Shown here in pieces: positions 1 to 8,117 of a stretch of 33,649 bases of DNA (within the stretch, counting starts at the first letter, position 1; every line of letters starts with the position of its first letter). This stretch comes from Companilactobacillus paralimentarius DSM 13238 = JCM 10415 (GTDB taxonomy: Bacteria; Bacillota; Bacilli; Lactobacillales; Lactobacillaceae). The DNA lies in the NCBI RefSeq assembly GCF_001434985.1, contig NZ_AZES01000025.1, positions 1 through 33,649 of the forward strand, read 5' to 3'. The notes beneath the pieces were generated by a model. It made no database searches. It had not been told where the DNA came from and saw only the letters and a program-made list of their open reading frames with translations. A program made the position numbers and the translations under genes.

Positions 1-271
1 CAAGGACTTCTTTAAAATAATTTGGAATCAACGGAGAAGCAATTAAGCTTGAAAGCATTGATGCCATTGCTCTGTCGCAACAACAAGATATATATTACCC
101 GTTCAGTTACGACCTTGCAACCCTTTTTTATTATTTTTTGTTAATTAACTAAAAACAATTCGGTTTCTTCCTATTGATTAATAAATATAACTTCGATATG
201 ACTTTTATGTTTATTACTATATCACGATCTCCAAACATGTCCATTGACTTTGTGTCTTGTTTTGAACAAAC
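1..271. other. AT-rich left edge with no supported gene
   Basis: No convincing gene is visible. A minus-strand frame open from an ATG at 67-65 to the window edge begins MASMLSSLIASP and could be the 5' end of a gene leaving the window, but it lacks a good Shine-Dalgarno. Bases 120-270 are very AT-rich with stops in all frames. Confidence 0.4.
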
Positions 272-305
272 AAAAAAGACCACTCTTCCATAGGAAAAGT
301 AAGTC
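272..305 (-). terminator. Intrinsic terminator of the YeiH-type gene
   Basis: Read on the minus strand, a long GC-poor hairpin (arms about 294-305 and 278-290, one bulged T, loop near TATG) is followed by six T (272-277). It starts four bases after the stop codon at 309-311. The opposite strand has only a short T run, so it works mainly for the minus-strand gene. Confidence 0.65.
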
Positions 306-308
306 ATT

Positions 309-1328
309 TTAGAAGAACATCTTACTAACTACAATTGTAAAGGTCAATAAAATTACTGATGCCGATAAGGCAGCCAAAACAGCATTCCGGCCACTACTTA
401 AGAAAGCTTTGAAATTAACACTCATCCCTAAAGCGGCCATTGCCATCCCTAGTACTAGATAAGCCAACTTAACTAATGTATTCAATAAAACACTAGACAT
501 AGGAACAAAAGTACCAATAACACTTGCTAACAAGAATCCTGCCATAGACCAAGGTATTGGTAATTTACCTTTTTCACCTTCATTAGTTTTATCTTGGTGT
601 TGATACCAGATACCTATTATCAGTGCGGCTGGTGCTAGTAGTAATACTCGAGATAGTTTGGTAATGATGGCAGCACTTAGACTAACTGATCCACCGGCGC
701 TACCTGTTGCAATTGCATGAGCTATTTCATGAAGTGATCCTCCAGCCATAACTCCAAACTGCATCGAAGTCATATGTAACAATGGTTTAATTGCTATTTC
801 AATTAAAGTAAAAACTGTACCTAGGATAGCAACGATTGCTACCGCTAATACTTCATCATTATGTTTATCTGCTTCTTGATCTTTGGACACTTTAATTTGT
901 GGTGAAATACCCATCACAGCTGCTGCCCCGCAAATGCTAGTTCCACTAGCAGTTAAAATGGCTAATCGTTTGCTGACTCCAAACTTTCTAGCAATGTTAT
1001 ATGTCAAGACAACCATCCCACTGACAATTACTATTGCAAAAAGAATTGTTTTTACACCCGCATGGGCCAAATCAATCAAATTCAATTTAAATCCTAATAA
1101 GATGATTCCTAATCGTAAAAATTTATTAGAAATGAACCCAATTCCGCTCTCAGCTTTTTGAATTGCCGGACGATAAAGCTGGAACAGCATCCCTAATATC
1201 AGTGAAAGTACTAATGCACCAATCACTGTTAAGTATGGTAAGCCACCTAAGAAGCTACCAACAACCGAACACAATAAAGTCATAAAGAATGCATAATAGA
1301 AGCTTTTTTCAAAAAATTTTAAATACAT
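309..1328 (-). CDS. YeiH-family putative sulfate exporter (UPF0324)
   Basis: A 339-residue integral membrane protein with about ten hydrophobic segments. It matches the YeiH/PSE (putative sulfate exporter, UPF0324) family in length and motifs: GTSICGAAAVMG in the middle (about residues 128-139) and GGSLHEIAHAIA further on. The family is thought to export sulfate or related anions, but the substrate is not experimentally settled. The start is supported by AGGAGG seven bases upstream of the ATG. It diverges from a LysR gene 99 bp away, the same arrangement as yeiH/yeiE in enterobacteria, so that regulator probably controls it (inference). It has its own terminator at 272-305. Confidence 0.85.
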   Translation of the reverse strand: MYLKFFEKSFYYAFFMTLLCSVVGSFLGGLPYLTVIGALVLSLILGMLFQLYRPAIQKAESGIGFISNKFLRLGIILLGFKLNLIDLAHAGVKTILFAIVIVSGMVVLTYNIARKFGVSKRLAILTASGTSICGAAAVMGISPQIKVSKDQEADKHNDEVLAVAIVAILGTVFTLIEIAIKPLLHMTSMQFGVMAGGSLHEIAHAIATGSAGGSVSLSAAIITKLSRVLLLAPAALIIGIWYQHQDKTNEGEKGKLPIPWSMAGFLLASVIGTFVPMSSVLLNTLVKLAYLVLGMAMAALGMSVNFKAFLSSGRNAVLAALSASVILLTFTIVVSKMFF

Positions 1329-1365
1329 AAATTAATCCTCCTGTTTAAGAGGATAATATAGAATT

Positions 1366-1417
1366 GTCATAAGTAAAAATTAGTATTTATTACTTTTACA
1401 TAAGCAAAATTTATAAT
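1366..1417. promoter_or_regulatory. Divergent control region with LysR-type symmetry
   Basis: Between the YeiH-type gene and the LysR gene lie an imperfect palindrome with GTAAAA/TTTTAC ends (1373-1399, centred near 1386) and a direct repeat CATAAG at 1368-1373 and 1399-1404, 31 bp apart (about three helical turns). This fits a LysR binding region. A TATAAT at 1412-1417 sits too close to the LysR ATG for a normal leader. Confidence 0.45.
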
Positions 1418-1427
1418 AGGAGAAATT

Positions 1428-2297
1428 ATGTTAGATAAACGTTATCAAACTCTCGTCGTTTTGGCTGAAACCAATTCTTTTACTAGGACAGCTCAAGTGT
1501 TATTTATTACTCAACCGGCTGTTTCACAACAAATAACTTCACTCGAAAATGAACTAAATCTTTCTTTAGTCATCCGTGATCACAACCGCATCCACTTAAC
1601 CGATATCGGCCAAAAGTTAGCCGATTATGCCAAACAGGTTGAATTTGAAAGTCAAAAAGTTCTCAACTCTTTAAAAACGCCTACTAAATTCAATATGGGT
1701 TGTACTCTTTCCCTCAGTTCAACCCTACTACCAAAATTCTTGAATCATTTAAGTGACAGAATCCAAATCTCTACTACTGAAATCAAGAATACCGATCATA
1801 TCCTACAAAATATCCGTGATGGTAAAATTGATTTCGGTCTAGTTGAAGGAAATTTTGATACCACAGAGTTCGATTCTTTCTTCTTACAAAAAGAAAATTT
1901 TGTTTGTATCTCCCACCAACAACTCGATATTTCAACCATTGAGGATGTCTTCAACCAAACACTACTGATCAGAGAACCTGGTTCCGGCAGCCGTAACATT
2001 TTTGAAAATTGGTTAGCCACTCAAAATTATAAGATCAGTGACTTCACTAAAGTAATGGAGATTGCCAGTCCTAATACCATCATTGAATTGCTCAAACAGA
2101 TTCCCGGTATCACTTTTATCTATGAATCACTTGTCGCCGCAGAGATTAAAAATGGGCAATTAAAAAAACTAGATTTTCCAGGGTTCAAAATTGAACATTC
2201 CATCAATCTAGTTTTTCTCAAGAATTCTTATTTTAAAAATACTTATCAGGAATTAACTACTTCATTTCTTCAAGAAACGAATTCTATTACTTACTGA
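1428..2297 (+). CDS. LysR-family transcriptional regulator
   Basis: A 289-residue LysR-type regulator. The N-terminal winged HTH is recognisable from [18 protein letters not shown] and [15 protein letters not shown] (about residues 6-44), followed by an effector-binding domain. The family usually binds a small ligand and controls a divergent gene, here the YeiH-type exporter 99 bp away. That suggests a sulfur or anion signal, as for CysB/YeiE-like regulators, but this is inference. AGGAG lies just upstream of the ATG. Its last 11 bases overlap the stop end of the convergent cyclophilin gene, so no terminator separates them. Confidence 0.85.
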   Translation: MLDKRYQTLVVLAETNSFTRTAQVLFITQPAVSQQITSLENELNLSLVIRDHNRIHLTDIGQKLADYAKQVEFESQKVLNSLKTPTKFNMGCTLSLSSTLLPKFLNHLSDRIQISTTEIKNTDHILQNIRDGKIDFGLVEGNFDTTEFDSFFLQKENFVCISHQQLDISTIEDVFNQTLLIREPGSGSRNIFENWLATQNYKISDFTKVMEIASPNTIIELLKQIPGITFIYESLVAAEIKNGQLKKLDFPGFKIEHSINLVFLKNSYFKNTYQELTTSFLQETNSITY

Positions 2298-2871
2298 TTT
2301 CGACACTTTCCATAACAACATCTTCTTTTGGCTTATCATTACCATCACGTTTAGCACGGCTGATTTCTTGAACAACATCCATACCTTCAATAACTTGTCC
2401 AAAAACAGTATGACGATGATCCAACCAAGGTGTACCACCGTTCTTATAAGCAGCGATAATTTCTTCAGGATAACCTGCTCCGGCCATTTCTTTGATCATA
2501 CGCTTAGGCATATTTTCATTTGAAACAATGAAGAATTGACTACCATTAGTGTTAGGACCAGCATTAGCCATTGATAAAGCACCAGTTAGATTATATAGTT
2601 GGTCACTAAATTCATCCTCAAAGCTCTTACCATAAATACTTTCACCACCGGCACCAGTACCAGTTGGATCTCCACCTTGAATCATGAAGTCAGGAATAAC
2701 ACGATGGAAAATAATTCCGTTGTAGTAACCCTTTTGAGCCAACTCAATAAAGTTCTTAACGGTCTTAGGAACTAATTCATCAAATAGTTGAACCTTGATT
2801 ACTCCGTGATTTGTTTTAATTGTGGCTACACTGCCTGTAGCATTTTCTAAATCCAATTGTGGATATGTCAT
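2287..2871 (-). CDS. Cyclophilin-type peptidyl-prolyl cis-trans isomerase
   Basis: A 194-residue cytoplasmic cyclophilin (PpiB type) that catalyses isomerisation of peptide bonds before proline. It shows the family core: [19 protein letters not shown] with the catalytic Arg in FHR (about residues 55-57), then [14 protein letters not shown]. There is no signal peptide. Relative to the short E. coli PpiB it carries an insertion around [17 protein letters not shown], as is common in lactobacilli. AGAAGGGAA precedes the start. It overlaps the end of the convergent LysR gene by 11 bp. Confidence 0.92.
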   Translation of the reverse strand: MTYPQLDLENATGSVATIKTNHGVIKVQLFDELVPKTVKNFIELAQKGYYNGIIFHRVIPDFMIQGGDPTGTGAGGESIYGKSFEDEFSDQLYNLTGALSMANAGPNTNGSQFFIVSNENMPKRMIKEMAGAGYPEEIIAAYKNGGTPWLDHRHTVFGQVIEGMDVVQEISRAKRDGNDKPKEDVVMESVEISK

Positions 2872-2991
2872 ATTATTGTTTCCCTTCTATTATCTAATCT
2901 AAGTAAACCTACTTTACCATACTAAATCAAAGTACAGGTGGTAACCAACTTTATTTTGTTACACTAACTAAAAAGGTTAACGGAGGTATAT

Positions 2992-3351
2992 ATGAAGAAG
3001 AAAGACATCACCCAAATGGCATTTCGAGATCTCTACCCACTTTATATTCAAAAAGTTGAACGCAAAGGTCATTCACAATCCGAAGTCAACCAGATAATCT
3101 ACTGGTTAACTGGTTATAACGATCAATTATTATCCGAACAAATTGAGACTGGTGCAACCTTAGCAAATTTTTTTCAAAACGCTCCACACATAAACGAAAA
3201 TACCGCTTTAATCAAAGGGTCCATCTTTGGCATTCACGTTGAGAATATCCAAGATCCCCTAGTCCAGGAAATTCGTTATTTGGATAAATTGATTGATGAG
3301 CTGGCCCACAATAAAACTATGGAACAAATTTTGCGAAGTGAAATATCTTAG
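2992..3351 (+). CDS. DUF2200 family protein
   Basis: A 119-residue soluble protein matching the DUF2200 family as I recall it: FRDLYPLYIQKVERKGHS near the N-terminus, IIYWLTGY, NTALIKGSIFGIHVE and the C-terminal QEIRYLDKLIDELA. The function is unknown. A strong CGGAGG lies eight bases before the ATG. Its 3' end overlaps the convergent XRE gene by 4 bp. Confidence 0.85.
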   Translation: MKKKDITQMAFRDLYPLYIQKVERKGHSQSEVNQIIYWLTGYNDQLLSEQIETGATLANFFQNAPHINENTALIKGSIFGIHVENIQDPLVQEIRYLDKLIDELAHNKTMEQILRSEIS

Positions 3352-3797
3352 TTTCGTTTACGTAATTTTTTAAGTAGGTAGATAAGTCCACTAATCAACC
3401 CCATCATCAAGAATAGATAACCTACAGGAATCAAAAAGAATGGTTCATGTAAAACGCCGTTACCATCTAGTGATGACCCAATTATCTTGAATAATAAAAA
3501 ACTACCCATTCCAGCTAAAACCATAATTATTGTTACGTATAAATTGATCCGCATTTTCCGAACCTCACTACTGTCATTCATCAATTTTGTCGTCATTGTC
3601 GGATCACCTAAGATTAATTGGTCCAAAGATAATTTGAACGTTTTAGCAATCATAACGACCATTTCCAAATCAGGTAAATTACGGTTATTCTCCCAACTAG
3701 AAATTGTTTGTCGTGAAACATTCAACTTCTGAGCTAGTTGTTCTTGAGTCATTTTCCTACTGGTACGTAACTTTTTTATCTGCGATCCAAAATCCAT
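3348..3797 (-). CDS. XRE-family regulator with membrane tail
   Basis: A 149-residue protein. Residues 1-62 form a Cro/C1-type HTH (KKLRTSRKMTQEQLAQKLNV, then SRQTISSWENNRNLPDLEMV). Two hydrophobic segments follow: about 84-106 (VTIIMVLAGMGSFLLF) and about 118-140 (FFLIPVGYLFLMMGLISGL). This HTH-plus-membrane layout is common in Firmicutes and suggests a membrane-tethered repressor sensing envelope or membrane state (inference). GGGGC precedes the ATG. A palindrome at 3869-3880 in the divergent region is a possible operator. Confidence 0.85.
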   Translation of the reverse strand: MDFGSQIKKLRTSRKMTQEQLAQKLNVSRQTISSWENNRNLPDLEMVVMIAKTFKLSLDQLILGDPTMTTKLMNDSSEVRKMRINLYVTIIMVLAGMGSFLLFKIIGSSLDGNGVLHEPFFLIPVGYLFLMMGLISGLIYLLKKLRKRN

Positions 3798-3868
3798 TCA
3801 TTCAGCCCCTTTTTTCATTAGTTATACCGATATAGTGACAGAATTGAAAGCTAGAGTTACAAGCATAC

Positions 3869-3897
3869 TTGATATATCAACATTTATAATTTAATAT
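3869..3897 (+). promoter_or_regulatory. Promoter overlapped by a perfect palindrome
   Basis: TTGATA (3869-3874), a 17-bp spacer and TAATAT (3892-3897) form a good sigma-A promoter facing the small gene at 3985. The -35 box is half of the perfect palindrome TTGATATATCAA (3869-3880), a natural operator for a dimeric regulator such as the divergent XRE protein. Confidence 0.6.
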
Positions 3898-3984
3898 TTA
3901 CGATCCGTATACTCATCTATAAATATAACTAATTCTGTGTTATCTTGTATGTCCAATGAAATCCAAAGACTGAGGGTACAAATT

Positions 3985-4248
3985 TTGATCACAGAAAACA
4001 TTCAAGACTACACTTTAGGAAAAGAAGAACCTACATTAGATATCTCCATAGATATCTCCATTACGGGAAACAGTAACATCGACTATTCTCATGATGACCT
4101 AAAGATTGCGGCCGCAATTAAGTTAATCGAATCTTGCGACAATTTGAACTTTACCTTACAAACTGGAGAACACGAATTATACAAGGAATTGTCCGACAAG
4201 TTATACGTCGCAGTTGAAGATTTCGTTCCCAAGAGTTACTTAAGTTAA
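3985..4248 (+). CDS. Small acidic protein of unknown function
   Basis: I do not recognise the family. The frame is open from a GTG at 3937, but the best start is TTG 3985, eight bases after TGAGGG (3971-3976), giving 87 residues. ATG 3949 lacks a Shine-Dalgarno. The protein is acidic with no membrane segment or signal peptide, and looks like a small alpha/beta domain with an amphipathic DLKIAAAIKLIESC helix. A 12-bp tandem duplication (gatatctccat plus a/t, 4039-4062) encodes DISIDISI. It has its own promoter (3869-3897) and terminator and diverges from the XRE gene, so that regulator may control it (inference). Confidence 0.65.
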   Translation: MITENIQDYTLGKEEPTLDISIDISITGNSNIDYSHDDLKIAAAIKLIESCDNLNFTLQTGEHELYKELSDKLYVAVEDFVPKSYLS

Positions 4249-4254
4249 ATAAAG

Positions 4255-4288
4255 AGGCAGCCTAACCAATCGGTTTAGCTGTCTTTTT
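4255..4288 (+). terminator. Intrinsic terminator
   Basis: AGGCAGCCTAACC pairs with GGTTTAGCTGTCT around a short AATC loop, with small bulges, followed by TTTTT. It lies seven bases after the small acidic gene. Confidence 0.8.
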
Positions 4289-4335
4289 GTTTATGCTATC
4301 ATTATTTCAGCTACTTTTTGAAAGGAACTGAAATT

Positions 4336-5178
4336 TTGAATACATCCCTTAACTTAAATACTCTTATTAAAAAAGTTTTTCTAAAGGTCGATTGGGAATC
4401 AGTGTTACAACATGTGATCTCAGTTGTTTTCCAATTAGTTCTATTAACAGTCGTCTTACTTTTGATCAATTGGATCGGTAAAAAGATCATTCGTCATATT
4501 TTTAAAACAGGACTGCGTAATTACAAACGTGGTATCTCGCCCAAAAAATTAGATACCATTTATACTTTGGTTCTCAATATTTTTAAATATATCCTGATGT
4601 TCTTTTGGATCTACGCTTTATTATCAGCTATTGGAATTCCCGTTGGTACCCTAATCGCCGGTGCCGGAATCTTCAGTTTGGCGATTGGCCTTGGCGCTCA
4701 AGGATTCGTCTCCGATATGGTCAATGGCTTTTTCATCCTTTTGGAACAACAAATCAGTGTGGGCGATACAATCACAGTCAATAACGTCGAAGGACAAGTT
4801 ACATATGTTGGCATTCGAACAACCCAAATTCAAAGTGTTGATGGAACTTTGAATTACATCCCTAATCGAAATATTACTGTCGTCAGCAATAAATCTCGTA
4901 ATAATATGCAGGCTTTGATGGAAATTCCAGTTTCTAGTGCTGCTCCTTTTGAGGAAATCACTAAAATCATTAATCAGATCAATCAGGATTTGGATTTGAA
5001 AAAATTGCAGATTACTAAAAAACCCTATATTGTTGGATTTTCCAATCAACCTGACGGCACTTTGGTTATTCAGGTCGCTACTTATACTAAACCAGGTGCT
5101 CAATTTCATGTTAAAAATGTTTTGTTGGAGAAGTATCTCTCTGGCATTACTGGTGCTGGAATTGATTTGCCTAAATAA
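4336..5178 (+). CDS. MscS-family mechanosensitive channel
   Basis: A small-conductance mechanosensitive channel (280 residues), releasing solutes on hypo-osmotic shock. After an amphipathic N-terminus there are membrane helices at about 20-45, 75-95 and the pore-lining third helix, rich in Gly/Ala (GTLIAGAGIFSLAIGLGAQGFVSDMVNG). The cytosolic beta domain follows (ISVGDTITVNNVEGQVTYVGIRTTQIQ, then YIPNR). A TTG at 4318 is in frame, but TTG 4336 is preferred because AAAGGAA lies about ten bases before it. It is monocistronic with its own terminator. Confidence 0.9.
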   Translation: MNTSLNLNTLIKKVFLKVDWESVLQHVISVVFQLVLLTVVLLLINWIGKKIIRHIFKTGLRNYKRGISPKKLDTIYTLVLNIFKYILMFFWIYALLSAIGIPVGTLIAGAGIFSLAIGLGAQGFVSDMVNGFFILLEQQISVGDTITVNNVEGQVTYVGIRTTQIQSVDGTLNYIPNRNITVVSNKSRNNMQALMEIPVSSAAPFEEITKIINQINQDLDLKKLQITKKPYIVGFSNQPDGTLVIQVATYTKPGAQFHVKNVLLEKYLSGITGAGIDLPK

Positions 5179-5182
5179 ATTA

Positions 5183-5232
5183 AAAACCACTAGACTTCCT
5201 TATTTTTTGAGAGGAAGTTTAGCGGTTTTTTT
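5183..5232 (+). terminator. Intrinsic terminator of the MscS gene
   Basis: AACCACTAGACTTCCT pairs with AGGAAGTTTAGCGGTT across a TATTTTTTGAG loop, followed by seven T. Confidence 0.85.
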
Positions 5233-5240
5233 GATGTTCT

Positions 5241-5444
5241 TATTTAGATAACTATTGTTCTATGTTTTATAGTGGAAACGAGTTACGTAAGCCAGATTCC
5301 TGTGCTTTGCCTGACTTCACGAACTGTCTGCTACGCAGCCAATTCGCAAAGTCCTGCAAATGCTCAGAATCTAAACGGGCTTACTTCGCTCTCTATTGAA
5401 ACGAGCTGCGCAAGGGAACCCACGAGGATTTGCTTCGCTCTCTA
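5241..5444 (-). repeat. Structured intergenic repeat, copy A
   Basis: One of four copies of a dispersed repeat. It begins at the TAG stop (5444-5442) of the broken aldo/keto reductase and runs away from it. It holds a shortened module 2 of about 46 bp (GAGC-GAA-GCAA ... TTGC-GCA-GCTC) followed by a full module 1 (GAGC-GAA-GTAAGCC ... GGCTTAC-GTA-ACTC), then the shared tail CGTTTCCACTAT... AGAACAATAGTTAT. Each module folds into an imperfect hairpin. Apparent short reading frames inside it are not credible genes. Confidence 0.85.
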
Positions 5445-6222
5445 AGGCAAGTCATTGCCGGCAGCAAAGTATACGTCGTACCACTCTTGTTTAGTAAGTT
5501 CTACATCTGCACCTTTTGCACTATCAATTACGTGTTCTGGATTCATTGTTCCTATCAACACTTGGATTCCTGCTGGGTGTCTTAAGATCCATGCTACTGC
5601 TATGGCATTCTTACTTACCCCATACTTATCTGCTAATTCTTGTAACTTAGCATTCAATTCTGGGAACTTGTCGCTGCCTATGAATGTTCCTTCGAACATC
5701 CCGTATTGGAATGGTGACCATGCTTGGATTGTTGTCCCCATTCTTCTGGAGAATTCTAGTAGTCCTCCATCATGATTAACGGAACGAGCATCGGTCATAT
5801 TTGTGTGCATTCCATAATCGATCATTCCTGTGTGAGCAATACTAAATTGTAATTGATTAATCAATAATTTTTGATCAACGGCTTCTTGTAACATTTGGAA
5901 TTGTTGGGGATTGAAGTTAGATACACCAAAGTGTCTTACTTTTCCGTCTCTTTGTAATTCGTCAAAAGCTTCAGCTACTTCTTCTGGTTCCATCAATGGA
6001 TCTGGACGATGTAATAGGAATGAATCTAGATAATCGATTTGCATTCTATCTAGAATTCCATCAACAGCTTCAATAATATGCTTCTTTGTAGTTAATACCA
6101 CTATCAACAGCAGCTTCAAGTGTTTTAGCTGCATCTTTAGCTGACAAAGCTTCCATGCGCATGATTCCTAGTGCAACGGCCGAAGCTTTCCAATTTGTGT
6201 TACCAATATTTAGTTGTTTCAT
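5442..6222 (-). pseudogene. Aldo/keto reductase, internally deleted and frameshifted
   Basis: Remnant of a YdhF-type NADPH-dependent aldo/keto reductase of about 305 residues. From ATG 6222 (SD AAAGGAAC) the N-terminal 45 codons read MKQLNIGNTNW ... AVALGIMRMEAL ... AAVDSGINY. The frame then shifts and resumes at KKHIIEAVDGILDRMQ, missing about 45 residues. The lost part should carry the FDTADIYG segment and the Lys of the catalytic tetrad (Asp, Tyr, Lys); only the His of LLHRPD remains, so the product cannot be a normal reductase. The remaining 214 codons are clean (SNFNPQQF, QAWSPF, IAVAWILRHP, IGTMNPEH), so the lesion looks recent. The MerR-type promoter upstream is intact. Sequencing or assembly error cannot be excluded from the sequence alone. 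Confidence 0.9.
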
Positions 6223-6259
6223 AAGTTTTTAAGTTCCTTTCGTTTTTCTCAACGATTTA

Positions 6260-6290
6260 ACAATAGTACTTAGAGTGTGGTCTAGGTCAA
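6260..6290 (-). promoter_or_regulatory. MerR-type promoter with 19-bp spacer
   Basis: On the minus strand TTGACC (6290-6285) is separated by 19 bp from TATTGT (6265-6260). The spacer carries the dyad CCTAGAC-CACA-CTCTAAG. A stretched spacer with a CTTAGAG-like dyad is the hallmark of MerR-family activation, resembling the AdhR/NmlR aldehyde- and thiol-stress group. No MerR gene is in the window. It would drive the broken aldo/keto reductase. Confidence 0.6.
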
Positions 6291-6303
6291 TTGTTTTTTG
6301 AAA

Positions 6304-7308
6304 CTATTTATCAAGTCCAAATTTGATCAAAGTTTTGGCCGCATCCATGACTGTTTCTTCTGGTTTATGCTGTGTCCAACCCAAATCATTTTCTGCAGCG
6401 GCGGTCGTATGACGATATTTACGATCCAACATTGGTACCAATGCTCGCAAACTAGGAATGAAACGAGCTAATAATTTAGTCACTGTATTAGGCATCATTC
6501 TAATTTTGATTTTTTTGTATGGAAAATTAGTCTGATAAATCTTTTCCACATCTGCCATCTGTAATACTTGAGAAGCGGCTAGATATCTTTTTCCAATGGC
6601 AACAGAATTTTCAAAGGCTAAACGGTGCAATCTTGCCAAATCTCTAACATCTGAAATTTCTAATGGAACATGTGGTGTCATTGGTAATCCATTTAACATT
6701 TGCAAAAGAATTCGATTAGAGCTGACAGCCTTGTCTGACAAAATTGGGCCAAAGATTGCGCCCGGAAGTACTGTTGTTAATTCTATCCCCGCTTCTTTGG
6801 CATATTTCCAAGCAGCCTTTTCAGACTCAACTTTTGAAATACGATAAGGATCTAGGTCTGGATTTTTAACATCTGTCCAAAAACTCTCATCCAAAATAGC
6901 AGTACTGCCACTTTCAGGAGTAGATGCTGCTTGTGAACTAGTCATTACTACTCTTCTAACGCCAGCTTCTTTGGCTGCTTTTAAAACTGTCAATGTTCCA
7001 TTCTTAGCAACACTTACCAATTCTTCAACTGTTTGAGTTCCATTACCCATTGGTGAAGCTACGTGAATCACGCCATCGGCACCTTTAATATTTTCTACCC
7101 AATTCTTGTCACTAGTTAGATCAGCTTCAAAAAAACTAAGATTCTTCATTTCATCCTTAGAAACAGCTCCAGCAATTTCATTTTCTAGACGATCTGCCTT
7201 CTTCATTGAACGCACGCTGGTACTGACCTCATATCCTGCATTGAGAAAATCGACGATCACCCATCCTGCGACGAATCCTGTACCACCTGTTACAACTACT
7301 TTTTTCAT
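6304..7308 (-). CDS. Extended SDR: NAD(P)-dependent epimerase/reductase
   Basis: A 334-residue extended short-chain dehydrogenase/reductase of the dihydroflavonol-4-reductase/aldehyde-reductase type. Visible are the Rossmann motif TGGTGFVAG (7-15), IHVASP, catalytic Ser in MTSSQA (about 124) and Tyr155/Lys159 in YRISK, followed by LPGAIFGP. It probably reduces an aldehyde or ketone with NADPH; the substrate cannot be told. GAGGACAT precedes the ATG. It diverges from a TetR gene 97 bp away, with an inverted repeat between them, so repression by that TetR protein is likely. It sits next to a broken aldo/keto reductase, another carbonyl reductase. Confidence 0.85.
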   Translation of the reverse strand: MKKVVVTGGTGFVAGWVIVDFLNAGYEVSTSVRSMKKADRLENEIAGAVSKDEMKNLSFFEADLTSDKNWVENIKGADGVIHVASPMGNGTQTVEELVSVAKNGTLTVLKAAKEAGVRRVVMTSSQAASTPESGSTAILDESFWTDVKNPDLDPYRISKVESEKAAWKYAKEAGIELTTVLPGAIFGPILSDKAVSSNRILLQMLNGLPMTPHVPLEISDVRDLARLHRLAFENSVAIGKRYLAASQVLQMADVEKIYQTNFPYKKIKIRMMPNTVTKLLARFIPSLRALVPMLDRKYRHTTAAAENDLGWTQHKPEETVMDAAKTLIKFGLDK

Positions 7309-7334
7309 AATTTATGTCCTCTGTTCATTCAATT

Positions 7335-7384
7335 TAGACAAATAATACTATCAAGTGTCTATATTGCCAAATAAATGATATAAT
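7335..7384. promoter_or_regulatory. TetR operator candidate and extended -10 promoter
   Basis: TAGACA (7335-7340) and TGTCTA (7356-7361) form a perfect 6-bp inverted repeat with a 15-bp gap between the SDR and TetR genes. An extended -10 (TGATATAAT, 7376-7384) faces the TetR gene, so the repeat lies where its -35 would be. This layout suits autoregulation plus control of the SDR gene. Confidence 0.5.
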
Positions 7385-7405
7385 TATTTTTGGAGGTATT
7401 ATTGC

Positions 7406-8047
7406 ATGACACCAAAAGAAGAACTAATTATCAAATTTAATCATATTATTCTTATACAAGGGTTCGATAACTTTTCAATGGTAGATTTAGCAAAAATGGC
7501 AGGCATCAGTCGTGCTAAACTCTATATCTACTTTAAAAATAAAGACGAAATCGTTCAATCGGTTGTTCATCGGCATTTAGAGTTTTTACAAAAAAATTCT
7601 ATTCCCACAAAAGTTGAAGGCAAAAATTTATTACCAACCATTCTGAATTCGCTCTTATTAATGGGATCAACCACGAAGTTATTCAAAACACAATTAAAAC
7701 AAGCTTATCCGCAAATGTATCGTCAATTTAACCAAGGTTACGAAGAATACTTTCAGGCCTTGAAAAAATATTATCAGGTAGCTCAACAGCAACAATTGCT
7801 CATTAGTGATGTTTCTGCAGAATTTCTACTTTTTCAAAATCAAATCAATATTCACGGTATTTTAGATAATGTTAGAACTAACCAGATAAGCTTAGAAAAG
7901 GGAGAACAGTACTTAAAAGAGTATTTTACTTATCAGATTCACTCTTTGTTAGTTAAACCAGAAGTAGTGGTATCTGATCAAATTAAAAATTTCACCCAAA
8001 CGATCATTAATGAATATTATGATACGTATGCACAAATTAATAACTAG
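7406..8047 (+). CDS. TetR-family transcriptional regulator
   Basis: A 213-residue TetR/AcrR-type repressor. The N-terminal HTH reads FDNFSMVDLAKMAGISRAKLYIYFKNKDEI (about 18-47, seen in pieces), with the usual YxYFxxKDE close. The C-terminal helical domain has no diagnostic motif, so the ligand is unknown. TGGAGG lies nine bases upstream of the ATG. It diverges from the SDR reductase, its probable target. Confidence 0.88.
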   Translation: MTPKEELIIKFNHIILIQGFDNFSMVDLAKMAGISRAKLYIYFKNKDEIVQSVVHRHLEFLQKNSIPTKVEGKNLLPTILNSLLLMGSTTKLFKTQLKQAYPQMYRQFNQGYEEYFQALKKYYQVAQQQQLLISDVSAEFLLFQNQINIHGILDNVRTNQISLEKGEQYLKEYFTYQIHSLLVKPEVVVSDQIKNFTQTIINEYYDTYAQINN

Positions 8048-8052
8048 TCCAT

Positions 8053-8081
8053 TTGGTTTCAATTATTAAACCAGTTATAAT
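8053..8081 (+). promoter_or_regulatory. Promoter of the C69 dipeptidase gene
   Basis: TTGGTT (8053-8058), 17 bp, TATAAT (8076-8081). The -35 region lies in the inverted repeat TGGTTT-CAATTATT-AAACCA (8054-8073 region), which may be an operator or the weak end of the TetR transcript. Confidence 0.6.
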
Positions 8082-8117
8082 TAAGATATCAATAACCATA
8101 AAGGGAGCGATTTAATA

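Noticed and set aside
1-67. Start of a minus-strand gene MASMLSSLIASP
   Set aside because: Only 22 codons are inside the window and no good ribosome binding site precedes it; kept only as a note.
4651-5190. A 179-codon minus-strand frame inside the MscS gene
   Set aside because: It lies antisense to a clear MscS protein, has no SD and its product is low complexity (Asn/Ile/Ser rich) as expected of a shadow frame.
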